Shown: positions 8,351 to 18,400 of the stretch, one piece after another
How positions within the stretch are numbered: the stretch's first letter is position 1
How the letters are laid out: each line of letters starts with the position of its first letter
From: Scleroderma bovista
Taxonomy: Eukaryota; Basidiomycota; Agaricomycetes; Boletales; Sclerodermataceae
NCBI GenBank assembly: GCA_037178675.1
Contig: JAYMGJ010000256.1
Span: 1-26,934 of the forward strand
Direction: 5' to 3'
DNA length: 26,934 nt
Notes under the pieces: generated by a model
The model's input: only the letters and a program-made list of their open reading frames with translations
Database searches by the model: none
Told to the model about the DNA's origin: nothing
Position numbers and translations under genes: made by a program

Positions 8351-9873
8351 AGAGACTTCACATCAGCCAGATGGTGGTGAGCTAACCTTCTATGCCACAG
8401 GTCGAGGTCCAGAGGGATGGTGGTTGCTGCAGACGCAAATTCGACTATTGGGGCAGTTTCACCTTCAAGAAAAGCGGAGTTGCTGTTCCCTATGTTGGCT
8501 ACAAAGAGGACAGGCCCAGGGCGACGTCTAAAGGCCATTTTCATCGAATCAATGCTGACAAGAAAGCCTTTATTTCGACACAAGTATAGCACAGAGAGCA
8601 GGTTATTCCTTAAGTCAGGAACATGCAAGACGTTGGTAAACTCCACAGGACGCTGTTTCCTCCCTCCAATAATTGGTTCAAAGACTACAGACCCCACCCC
8701 AGCTGAATACACCACCTGGTTGTCTGCCAGCTTCACAGGAACGCGTTTAGACATGTAATTGCTGATCCAGTGACGATGGGGGGTCATATGAGCAGTGGCC
8801 CCAGTGTCTGCATTCCAATGGACGTCAGTACTGAGTTGGAGAGGGTATAGAGGGGAGGAGGGATCAAGAGAACGAAGACTTGCATTTCCAGTGAACTCCA
8901 TGGCCTGGGAAGCGGACTGTGAGCTAGAGGATAAGTCTGCAGGTGGCTGAGATGAAGTGGACACATCAGAGGCCTTGTTGGCAGCATCATTACCCTTGTT
9001 GGCAGCGTCATTACCCTTGTTGGCAGTGTCATTACCCTTGTTGGCAGCGTCATTACCCTTGTTGGCAGCGTCATTACCCTTCTTGGAGTGTTTGCCCTTC
9101 TGGGACAAGTAGTTAGACTTAGCCTTAGCCAAATTCAGGCATTTGTGAACGCAGTGGTTCGAGTATTCACAGAAGGAGCAGGATACAGAAGGTGGACACT
9201 TGCAGGAGGTGCCAGAGGCGAACAGGACAGCTTCAGAACCAGTATTGGACTCAGGACGACGCTTGCGCTGTAATTCCTCTGCCAGGAATGCCTCCTTGAG
9301 CCTCTCTTTCTCCAAAGACTGGAATAACAGAAGAGAGGAGGCAAAGTGGGAGTACTCATCGCCCAGCGAGTGCACCATCGCCATGCAAATGAGCTCATTA
9401 TCGAGGTCTTTGATGGTATAAGGGCTGGCAGGGTCCTTAGGGCGCAGTTGCTGAATCTTGGACATAGAATCTTCGATCCTAGCGATGAGAGAAGTGAGGG
9501 ACTCGTCCTGCTTCTTCCTGATCGAAAAGAAGTCGTCCCAGGCGTTAAAGCGAGCTCCTGGGCGCTGTTGGAGATGGATGGACTCAAGGGTAGACCAAAT
9601 CCTCGCAGGGTCGTCCTGGACAGCATCTATGTGGGTCCTTTGCTCACCAGAAAGCGAAAGATAGAGCTGGCCTGCAGCCTTGTCAGCCCTAATGTCCCAC
9701 TTGGCCTGGAGATCCGCATGGGAGTCATCAGGGCGCTTCTCAGCACCACTGACAATGGTCCAGAGGCCTTTGGTGCACAGGAAAGCCTTCATTTCCCCCT
9801 TCCAGGTCGAGTAGTTGGAGGAGGAGAGTTTTTCAAAGGTAGGGGTCGAAGAACTGGTAGAATCATCGGCCAT
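8317..9873 (-). pseudogene. Copia gag, protease and GAG-pre-integrase domain
   Basis: The start chosen is the ATG at 9873 (MADDSTSSSTPTFEKLSSSN, typical copia Gag opening); an in-frame ATG at 9984 would add 37 hydrophobic residues. The Gag UBN2-type region (NYSTWKGEMKAFLCTKGLW) spans roughly residues 15-215. A CCHC zinc knuckle follows (CSFCEYSNHCVHKC, CX2CX4HX4C, intact). Next is a Lys-rich stretch with five copies of KGNDAAN, then protease with the active-site triplet DTGATAHM, and VLHVPDLRNNLLSV. The GAG-pre-integrase motif LWHRRLAHHHLADVKSL ends the frame. A one-base deletion at about 8343-8350 shifts it out of phase with integrase, so the 518-residue product (from 9873) cannot continue into pol. 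No stop interrupts gag-protease itself. Gag-pol in this superfamily is normally one polyprotein. Confidence 0.9.
8973..9080 (-). repeat. 21-bp tandem repeat inside copia gag (5 copies)
   Basis: Five units of CATTACCCTTGTTGGCAGCGT (plus strand) encode the heptad KGNDAAN downstream of the zinc knuckle. Copies differ mainly at a CG position (GCGTCAT, GCATCAT, GTGTCAT), again CpG-type changes. The basic Asn/Lys-rich repeat probably extends the nucleic-acid-binding tail of Gag. Confidence 0.8.
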
Positions 9874-10028
9874 AAGGACAGGAAGGGCTGAGGATGCGAT
9901 GGGAGGACTGGAGAGCGAGTTCTGGGTGTGGGACAAAGAGAGACAGAGTGGAAATTGATGTAGCAGGAGTAAAAAGTCGCGCAAGAGCAGGAGGGCGGTC
10001 TAAAGCATAGTCCTAAAGTTCCTGGAGT

Positions 10029-10043
10029 GCAGGGCTCATAACC
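10029..10043 (-). other. Primer-binding site matching internal initiator tRNA-Met (half-tRNA type)
   Basis: The plus strand here is GCAGGGCTCATAACC, identical to the anticodon-arm sequence of fungal initiator tRNA-Met as I know it from yeast. The element strand GGTTATGAGCCCTGC is its complement and directly abuts the 5' LTR. Priming from the anticodon region by a half-tRNA, rather than from the tRNA 3' end, is known for Drosophila copia and yeast Ty5. Confidence 0.8.
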
Positions 10044-10321
10044 TGTTAAGATAAACCACAGAGGAGCACTCTTGTGCCCAGTGTCAGAGACTTAATTGAG
10101 AGGATAGCTACAGGATACAGACCTAGTGCCCAGTGTCAGAGACTGAAGAGAAAAGACTCTGGGCACGAAAATTTCAACTATACAAACAAAGCAAACAAAG
10201 AGAAACAAAGGAAAACATAAGCCACAAATCATGTGATGATCCATGAAAGGAAGGAGCTGAAGTAATCAGTAAAAAGGCGACCATAAGTACAACAAGAGTG
10301 CACAAACACTCAATACCAACA
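10044..10321 (-). repeat. 5' LTR of the copia element
   Basis: It has the same ends as its partner (TGTTAAG...ACCAACA) and the same duplicated motif. The densest differences between the two copies are near plus-strand 10235-10250 (GATGATCCATG against GATCAACTAAT). It abuts gypsy pol sequence at 10322 with no target duplication. Confidence 0.92.
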
Positions 10322-11682
10322 GTCTTGATGGTCGCATGTACGTCCCTGAGACCAATGACCTACATCTTTGTGTCCTCAGATACAAGCATGACCATCCCCT
10401 ATCGGGACACTTCAGTCAGAACCACACACTAGAGCCCATTCATCGCAAATATACATGGCCAGGCATTCATACCTATGTAAAGGACTACGCCAAGTCCTGC
10501 ACAGCCTGCGCCTGAGCTAAGACACCATGTCACTGACCCTATGGGATGCTCAAGCAATTACCAGTCCCTGACTGACCATGGAATTCCATCTCAATGGATT
10601 TCATTGAGCAACTCCCATCCTCATCTGGCTTCACAGCCATTCTGGTAGTCATTGACCGACTATCAAAGCAAGCCATATTCATCCTGACTCATGATACAAT
10701 AACCTCCCCCAAGCTTGTGCAGCTCTTCCTTCTCCATGTCTTCACTAAGCACGACATACCCACGCACGTCACATCTGACTGAGGCTCAGAGTTCATCTTG
10801 CACTTCTTCCAATCACTCAGTAAGGCCTTAGATATGAAATTACATTTCATTTCGGGCTATCACCCAGAAGGTGATGGATAGACTGAGCGAGCTAACCAAA
10901 CCCTCAAGCAATACCTCAGGATGTACTGCAATTACCAGCAGGACAATTGGTTGGACCTATTACCTCTCGCCGAGTTCGCCTACAACAATGCCCCTAGTGC
11001 TATGACTGGTGTATCACCGTTCTTCATGAACAAAGGATACCACCCAAACCTTGCCGTGCACCCCGAGTGCGATCTCTCATCGGCTCGGGCAAGGGAATAT
11101 GCAGTTGACTTAGAGTCACTGTATGAGTACCTGCATGAAGAAATGGCTGCTGCCCAGAAAAGGTACCAAGGCCCTGCTGATGCCAGAAGATCACCTGCAC
11201 CCAATTTCAAAGTCGGTGATCAAGTATTTGTCAAGGCCAAGTACTTTAGGTCTACCCAACCCTCAAAGAATCTCTCTGAGAAGAATCTCGGTCCCTACCC
11301 AATCATTGCCCAAGTTGGCACTTTATCATTCACAATCTGTCTCCCCGACTCTATGCACACTGTCCACCCTGTCTTCCACATCTCACAGCTCGAACCAGCG
11401 ACACCGAACACAATACTGAATTGGTCACAACCTCCACCACCTCCCATCGAAGTCAATGGTGAACCTGAGTTTGAGATCACCGAGATCCTCAACTCAAAGA
11501 TAGACCAACATCAATGCCAATGCCCACTCCTCTACCTTGTTAGATGGGTTGGTTACAAAGGTACTGACGAAGAAACATCTTGGTTGATTGCGACCAAGCT
11601 CGGATATGCATCAGAACTCATGGCCAACTACCACAAAGCCTACCCAACTAAGCCAGGCCCCTTAGAAAGCCTCTCACACTAA
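10322..11682 (+). pseudogene. Ty3/gypsy chromovirus pol fragment: integrase and chromodomain
   Basis: One continuous frame from 10324 to the TAA at 11680-11682 reads, in order: LDGRMYVPETNDL and the HHCC zinc-binding part of integrase (HDHPLSGHF, CTACA); the first catalytic Asp in SMDFIEQLP; VVIDRLSKQAIF; the second Asp in HVTSD; and the Glu in TERANQTLKQYLRMY. A GPY-like region (KNLGPYPIIAQVG, HPVFHISQLEP) follows, then a C-terminal chromodomain (FEITEILNSK...LYLVRWVGYKGTDEETSWL), which directs integration to chromatin in chromoviruses. There is no frameshift, but five premature stops: TGA at 10513, 10534, 10573 and 10780, and TAG at 10879. The four TGAs occupy usual Arg sites (CARAK, HRPYG, PDRPW, SDRGSEF) and the TAG a usual Gln (GQTERAN). 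Gag, protease, RT and RNase H are missing; the piece is cut at the copia LTR edge. Confidence 0.9.
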
Positions 11683-11784
11683 GTCATTCAAATCACCAAA
11701 CAAAAGTCTATTAACAGTGTACAAAACAAAGAAAAAGAAAAAGAGAAAACTAAATACCAGTACATTGAAGTCCTGTCCAACTAC

Positions 11785-12836
11785 CTACTTGGACTTGCCC
11801 TCTCCATCCTCATCCCCTGACCCTTTGTTCTCCCTGTCCATCTCATCCAACTCCTCCTGCTCTTCGCTCTCCTTGGGCATCGCCTTGCCCTTGCCCTTAG
11901 GGTCCTTTGAGTCTGCTGCCCTCTTCATCTCCCAGGTGATCCATTCCACCTGTTGACCCAGCTTGGCCAACTCCTTCGCATTGCGGTCGATCACTGCCAT
12001 GATCACCCCAAGTCAGTGGTCCAAGACCAGTGCAACTGGGTCAGGGTGATTTGATGGCCCAGCCACCGAGAAGCCGCCCATTGCTGCTTTGATCTCAGTG
12101 CTCGCAGCCTCAACCATCACCTCCTTTGTTTGCTTCCTCTTTTTGCCTCCTCTTGGCGACATGTTTGCCTCCACCGTCTTCTCGCTCTGCTTCCTCTTCT
12201 CTCCACTTGCTGACCTCTCCATTGCTGCTGTCGATATGCCGAAGGTGCATTTGACCTTCGAGCATTGACACTGACCGCACATTGGCCAGCTCACACCCAC
12301 CACTGTCACCACTTCTCCTGCATCAGTTGCAAGGGGGCCTGAACCCCATGATGCCCATGTTGGAACAGGCAGTCACCTGGCAAGGCTAATAAAGCAATAA
12401 GTCAGTAAAAAATAAAAACTAAAAACCATTGGCCATGCACCTTGGGCTTCACGCCCTGTCCCAACCGTGCCCACATCTCCTCCCCAGCTGCCAGCAACAT
12501 GGCCTTCTCCCTTGCCCTCACCTCTGCCTTGGCCTTGGCCTTGTGCCTTGCCTTGAAGTCCGCTCGCACCTTTGCCTCAGCAACTCGTTTCACCTCCTCT
12601 TTGGCCTTCCGCTTCTCTTTGGTGACCCTTCTTGCTTCCTCCTCAGCCTCCTTCTTCGCAGCCTCTTTTGCCAACCTCCTTGCCTCTTGCTCGGCCACCT
12701 GTTTCATCAGTCACTCCCGTCATTGCCACAACTGCTTGTCAAACTTGGTGATTTGAATCTGGATTGAGTCGGTCAGTTTCCCTTCCAACTCGGGTGAAGC
12801 AACATGTGTCCAGTCTATGTTGTTGCCAGAGGACAT
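11785..12836 (-). pseudogene. Antisense gene downstream of gypsy pol: coiled-coil, Cys-cluster protein (broken)
   Basis: The ATG at 12836 opens MSSGNNIDWTHVASPELEGK. Two TGAs follow (12722-12720 and 12713-12711, WQ*RE*LM). After them comes a long Lys/Glu/Ala/Arg coiled coil (MKQVAEQEARRLAKEAAKKE onward) to about 12441. A likely 64 bp intron (12440-12377, GTGCAT...CCAG) follows. The frame must then shift to reach a short Cys cluster, MCGQCQCSKVKCTF (about 12280-12240), and a Ser/Lys-rich basic region with KKRKQTKE. A third TGA at 12015-12013 (LDH*LGVIMAVIDRN) precedes an acidic, Glu-rich end finishing at 11785. The layout of an acidic or coiled N-terminus, a C-x2-C-x-C-x4-KVKC cluster and a disordered tail is one I know from abundant Boletales/Agaricomycete hypothetical proteins. 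The Cys cluster resembles half of a Zn2Cys6-type finger, so DNA or RNA binding is plausible but unproven. It is transcribed against the adjacent gypsy gene. Confidence 0.65.
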
Positions 12837-12838
12837 GA

Positions 12839-12872
12839 TTACAGCTGTTTGCATAAATACACGGCAAGGAAA
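12839..12872 (+). repeat. Left terminal inverted repeat of the two-gene transposon
   Basis: 34 bases, starting TTACAGCTGTTTGC and ending CACGGCAAGGAAA. The matching right end is split by the Tc1 insertion into 20869-20883 and 24073-24093. Confidence 0.85.
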
Positions 12873-13599
12873 AGATGTCATCTGCTGTTTAACCGTAGAT
12901 GAATATACTCTGGATATCTTGTACTTGAAACACTGGTTAAAAAGGAAGCATTATCTGTTGGTTAAAATAAAACATACTCACTAGGACTGGGTGGCTATTG
13001 CTTGTGCATCCCAGTTGAGATGGAAGACAAGTGGTGATCGAGAAGCCTCACCGGACAGTCGCCTGAATAACCTCTGGTTCAATATAGCTGAACCACGGGT
13101 TGTCCCAGCAGTTGACCTTCAATCAAACCACTGCTACTCATTTTTCATTTCCCAATCGTGCTGCTAATACCTATCCAGCTTGACTATAATGTAATGTTAC
13201 AGTACATGCTAGTGCAATCAATTAACAATATGCTCAGATAACTTTCAGCCAGATGTCATACCATTTCAGTGTGGAGCGTCGGTTGGATTGAAAACATACT
13301 CAGCGCTGGCAGTGACTAGACATCGTACCATTTCAGCATGGAGTGTTGGTCAGATCAAGAACATACTCATTGTTGGCAGTGAAATCACATATAGGCCATT
13401 CTGTGGGTCAAATTTTGAGCAGGATTTATTGAAGATGCAGTCAACCATATCAGTGTGTCCATTTCAATCTACAAATACCAGTGTAGACAAGATGCAACTA
13501 GTAGTTGAAGTGTAGTAGTACTAGTACTAGTAGCTATGGTACGCCATATACCTACAGATCTGAAACATTCATAGCAAATAGTAGGGAGGATGGTGTGAA
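12873..13599. repeat. Left subterminal region with tandem ~68 bp repeats
   Basis: There is no gene here. Two adjacent diverged units at about 13248-13316 and 13317-13382 share ACCATTTCAG, TGGAG, GTTGG and the end ACATACTCA...GGCAGTGA. A partial, weaker third unit (CATTTCAATCTAC) follows near 13460, and ACATACTCA also occurs near 12973. Repeated motifs next to TIRs often bind transposase. A GTAGTACTAGTACTAGTAG run lies at about 13513-13531. Confidence 0.5.
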
Positions 13600-15073
13600 C
13601 TAAGTCATTGCTTGGAGAATATTCTCGATAGAGCCCAAACCTGCCATGGTTGAAGCAACTGGCCCAGTGAGATAGTTGTCTGTGACAACGTCTTCCATGA
13701 ATGGGTTATGGACCACCTCAGGTTGATAGCGCTGTTCGTCGATTGCAATTGTTTCCAGTATGTAGCTATTATGTGAAATAAATTATAAATGTGAATTAAT
13801 GTTCAAGGGATCATTAGCTTACCTGTTCCAGCCTGGTGCAGTCCAGGAATCCCCCCATTGTTTCCTGCGTGCATCAAACCACTTCTCAGCTTGCGACCAA
13901 AAGTCTTGTCCTTTTGCAACACGACCACCATGCTTCCGCTTCTTTCGTGCAGGGGGCTCAGCAGAGGAGCGCTCGTCATTCAGCTGTGCAGGTTCTTCTT
14001 CCATTTCCTCTTCGCGATCAAGGAGATCCGGATGTTCATATGAGAAATGGTGCTGTATGGATATAGTGTAATGGTGTTAGCAATAGTAAACATTGAATAT
14101 TAAATGGAGCCTGCTTACCAGTATAGCAAGGTGGGCTGTGTGGGTGGCTCCCAGTCCAGATGTGGCCCCACCAATCTTGTATCGCATTGCACTTTCATAT
14201 ACGAGGTCAGTAAGTGTGCATGTGCCATTGCCAATGACACTGTCACGAAGCTGGTACAAATATTGAGATTGTGTAAACCATGAATACGAGTGACTTACCA
14301 TCTCTCGAAATGTATTGCAAACACTTGAACATTGACGTTTGACGTATGCCTTGAGAAATTTTTCACATGCTGGGTTTCCATAAATGTTTGCGAGCTTGAG
14401 TTCCTTGTGAGATTGCTGAAGCTTTTCCTGCCGCTGCTATCAGTATAATGGAGAATAATACAGATCAGTAATGCTTACCTCAACGTTGAAATGCAGTGAC
14501 ATGAATGTAATGCGGCTGGGATCGGATAGCAAATCTCCTGCAATAATGTGGACATTAGACTGCAAGAAAGAAACATGAGAGGTGTGCATACTATTAGTAT
14601 TTGAGTCATGAACAACAAACCTTTTGTTTGGGGGTGAGGGAAAAGGTGACTTCAAGACGGATTTGCAGGTCTGCGAGGAGTTGTTGAGTATTCCGTTGTG
14701 CATCGGTCATTTCCCGATTTTCCTTGATTAAGCTGAAGATAGCGGTGAGTAAATATGATCGAGTTGCAATGTCAGCTTTGTCAAGCCCCCATCCCATCTA
14801 CCACATCAGAGTTAGTACAATAATAGAATTTTATTTAAACAAATACCTTTGCAAAGCCATGGAGGCTTTGCCGTAGATCTTGTGCTTGGTCTCCAAAGTT
14901 GAATTGATTTGTGAGTGCGTCAATGAAGTGGGTGGGCACAGTGGTATCATCGAGACTTGGGTCAATGTTGGGGTTGTGACTGTTGACAGGAGGTGGGGGA
15001 AATGTCCTAGTAGTAGGACGTGACGGTAATGACGAAGGGTTGGACAAGGGGAGTAAAAGAGCGACTAGTGGAG
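13600..15073 (-). CDS. Gene B of the two-gene transposon (accessory protein, FWSQ/W-x-Y family)
   Basis: Minus-strand exons restore one frame: from at most 15073 to 14847 (5' end unresolved), 14797-14621, 14559-14479, 14436-14299, 14250-14119, 14052-13823, 13765-13600 (TAG). Introns are 42-66 bp. The product starts with a Ser/Pro-rich region (PSSLPSRPTTRTFPPPP). Helical blocks follow (THFIDALTNQFNFGDQAQDL; GLDKADIATRSYLLTAIFSL; KAYVKRQCSSVCNTFREM; LRDSVIGNGTCTLTDLVYES), then an acidic segment (HPDLLDREEEMEEEP) and a basic KKRKHGGRVAKG patch. The conserved C-terminal GQDFWSQAEKWFDARRKQWG ... APGWNSYI motif comes last. I recognise the pattern as a very abundant Agaricomycete repeat-encoded protein of unknown function. 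It could play the TnpA-like, DNA-binding role beside gene A. No internal stop is present in the exons listed. An upstream ATG at 15321 opens a different frame and could be a first exon. Confidence 0.7.
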
Positions 15074-15421
15074 CTATTGAGAGAAAGGGTTGAGTTTCCT
15101 ATATTAGAAAAGTTGAAGGACATAGCAGATGGCCAAGCTTGACTGTATGGTAGTATGAGAAAGGAGTGGAATGAGTCGCCAGACTGGGGGAACCATGGAG
15201 GCAGGTTGAACAGGCTTTCATTGTTGGTGAGAGTGTTTGAACCGAGGCAGCATGTTGCATCCGCATGTTTGCAATGCGGGCTCAGAAGCATAGAAGGCTG
15301 TACAAAGGCATAATAAGACATGCAGATGTGGCTACTGTGACAATGGAAGAAACAGGATGTGAATGCCAGTGACAGTCAATATGGCATTGCAAACGATGAA
15401 TGAACTGCCATCGCACTGTCA

Positions 15422-18400
15422 TTAGTCAGCAGAAAGTATTGACTGCCCAAGTGCTGATTGAGACCCTCTGCCATGGCAGCTTGCACCTCTGCCATGAAGA
15501 CTGGATGAACTGGCCTGAGGCTGGGAAATATTTGTAGTTTGTTGCATAGATTTCTGATGATCTGTTTCATGAGCACATCCCTGCATGATTGCCCAATCTG
15601 TGTCAAGTGGAGTTAGGGGTTCACAAAGCCTTTGTACATGCTTTGCATCACACATTTTTGCTGTGTTCAGTACAAAATCACTTTGATCCCCCTTGTGAAT
15701 AATGACTGGCCTAGTGCTGGAAGTTTCTTTGTGACCTGCAATTGCTTGTCTTGCCTCTGATGCAGTGCAATTATGAATATCACAGCAGTGTTGAAGGTTG
15801 ACTGAACACAACAGCTGCTGTTGAATTTAAGTATGATAGTTGAATAAATCAAAAAATAAATTCTACCTCAATGGGGAGCAACAAATAGGCATTGTCATGC
15901 TGAACTGATGGCATTTGATAAGGTCCACTAGACAGTGCTTGTACTTTTCCAGACTGAAGAAGGATGGCATCTGGGAAGGATTTCATTTCTGCACTTGATC
16001 CTTTCTGCTGAATAATCTCCTTGACTTGTGCTACCAAAGGATGGTGAGCATTTTGTTGGTGAATAAGAACCCATTGGCCTGGAGTACACTTGTCACCATT
16101 CATTAGGATCATAGACCTGCATGTGCGAAAACTATTATCATGCAATATTTCCTGAGGAAGTGATGAGAGAGCTGTGGGGAATTTTTGACCAGTTTGGGTT
16201 GCATGATATGGACGCAAGGGAAGGTTGTCCTGTATGCAAGATCCTGGAGACATTGAGAAGTTAAATAGCATAAAACATAAATGGATATCATCAACACACC
16301 TTTCTTTGAAATAGAAGAGCTATCCATACCCAGATAATCTGTAACAATATTGGGTTTACTGACTAATGTCAGTGGTGCTGTGCCTGCAGGCCACCAAACC
16401 CCAGCTTCACCAGCATCTAGAGCATTTGGATGTGGCCTCTCAATCAGCTTCTTTATCTGGTTTCCAATATTAGAGTGAGTTGAGTTGATGCATATATGAG
16501 CACCACTAAGAATATGGTGAATGTGATTTCCATGTGCAAATGCTCTTGCAATATCATGTGATGGAGATTGTCGATTTGAGTGAATGCTTTTGGCTCGGAT
16601 AACTGCATTGAAGGATTCAAACCCTTCAGTTGCAAACAGAGCTGCAGGACCAAACCAATGAATATGCTCTGGAAGGTGAAGCAATATATGGAATTTGGCT
16701 TTATTGAACCAGCGAGGTGTCCAGTATGCTGTGTGTGCAAGTAAATTTTGAATTGCAGTTTCCAGGAATGTCTAACATATTAAATAAGCCCTTCTAGCAA
16801 AATGGATAAATCTTATTCACTCACCAGGTGAGCATCAATATCCTCAATTTCTAGTTTCCAGATAAGGGGAATGATTTTTGACAAAGCTACCCAGGCATCA
16901 TAGCATTCCTGTGGCACAAGACCATGGAGAACAAATGGTGCTACCTGTGCTATTGCCTGAAAGTCACGGCCAACCAGTGAACTAGCATACTGAACAAGGG
17001 TATGACCAGACAGGGGTGGTATGCCTAGTCCTGAAGTATCAAATGATGATAGGCGGGCTTCAAGAAGTTCACGTTTTATTTTGTTCTTGCCAATTCTGAT
17101 ATTCACTGCATCCCTCCAGAAGTATTTGACAAATCCCAAAAGAATTGTATGAAGCACCTCCACAGGTGTGTCTGAATGGGGATCAAGTCCTATTGTTTCA
17201 AATAAGTATTTCCTTTAATAGATATTTCAAGTTATGTGTTACCTTTGATACACCACACAGGGCTATAAACATTTTCAGGAAGCTCCTGGATACACTCATC
17301 TAGCCCCTGTTGTTTTGAATTTCCTCCACACCTCTTTTTATAAGATGCTGCCATCCCATCCAGGTAGTGCTCAAGAAATGTATCCTTCAATCCAGTTGAT
17401 GTTTTTTTACCCTTGACTTTGCTTTGATTACCAATGGAGGATGCCATTGTGAACATGGATTTTAGTTCAGTCATTGAGTGCTCTCTCTGTCGAGGTTCAC
17501 CAATCTTGATAGGAAATATTTTTAGTTGCACTGAGAGATATAAATATATACATACCTTCACAAATCGTTTAATTTGGGATACCATCTCATTCATTGTTTC
17601 TTTCTTTTCCTTTCCCTTTGACTCCTTTTGAGCATGAGCCGATTCCTCTCCCTCACTTCTACTGAACTCCTGATCCTCACTTTGTCCTCCATCATTGTTG
17701 CCATATGTCTGATCATCTTCAGCATTTGTGGCCATGTCTTGTATATCATAGCCTTTAACATTGCAGACACGACAGAAATATTTTCCCATTGATCCTACAT
17801 GACAGGCCAGCTCACTCTGCATTGGGTTATCCCCCAATAGAGCCAATACAGCTGGAATTACCAACACTTTCTCTTTGTCAATGCAATCCCATGCCCATAT
17901 ACCTGTTTCTTGTGCATTTCTAGAAGATAATTGTGAGGGATTATGAAGTCCAAAGATATATAATGCAAACTTACTCTAGTTGATTTACAAAACCATCCAA
18001 CATCTCAAGAGGTGGTGCAGTATTGGATGTGCAGAGGAAATGAATATTATACTCCTGATGCACTGCAACATGTGGCAGTCCAGCTGGTGTAAACAGAAAT
18101 GAATTATGCTTGTTCCAGTGTTTGGACAAATTTCCTGATGTGTCATCACAGTAGAGCCAGATTGGAAAGCTAACAACACAAGCTCCATCTGCAAGGACAC
18201 ACCATTGATTTCCCTCATGTAGGTTGGTAAGTGTCCATGCTTCCAATGAAACCCCAGTTTGACAGGTTTTTTCAATTCCTGTAATAATTATAAGAAAAAT
18301 AAATAGTTGATGGCATAAACACACCTATAATATTATGTGCAGGTGGGAGCACAGATGTTGATTCACTGATTCTCCAGTTCTTGAATGATACAAGTAGGTC

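Larger units (their letters stand above)
5249..10321 (-). mobile_element. Full-length but inactivated Ty1/copia retrotransposon (~5.07 kb)
   Basis: Two LTRs of about 279 bp (5249-5527 and 10044-10321) enclose gag, protease, integrase, reverse transcriptase and RNase H in copia order, read on the minus strand. A polypurine tract and a primer-binding site abut the LTRs. The LTRs differ by roughly 20 positions by eye (about 93% identical), so the insertion is not recent. Coding capacity is lost through three in-frame TGA codons and two one-base shifts. The 5 bp flanks, TATGT on the left and GTCTT on the right, do not match, so no target duplication is visible. The right flank is the interior of a gypsy pol gene and the left flank is not. 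This suggests later recombination or deletion at an LTR edge. Confidence 0.92.

Noticed and set aside
8973..9080. CRISPR-like array
   Set aside because: The 21-bp units are contiguous with no spacers, and they encode a heptad repeat within Gag in a fungal retrotransposon.
9346..9891. 181-codon plus-strand frame
   Set aside because: It is the antisense shadow of copia gag, which has clear family motifs on the minus strand.
12429..12767. Plus-strand Leu/Pro/Cys-rich frames
   Set aside because: They are antisense shadows of the coiled-coil region of the minus-strand gene 12836-11785.
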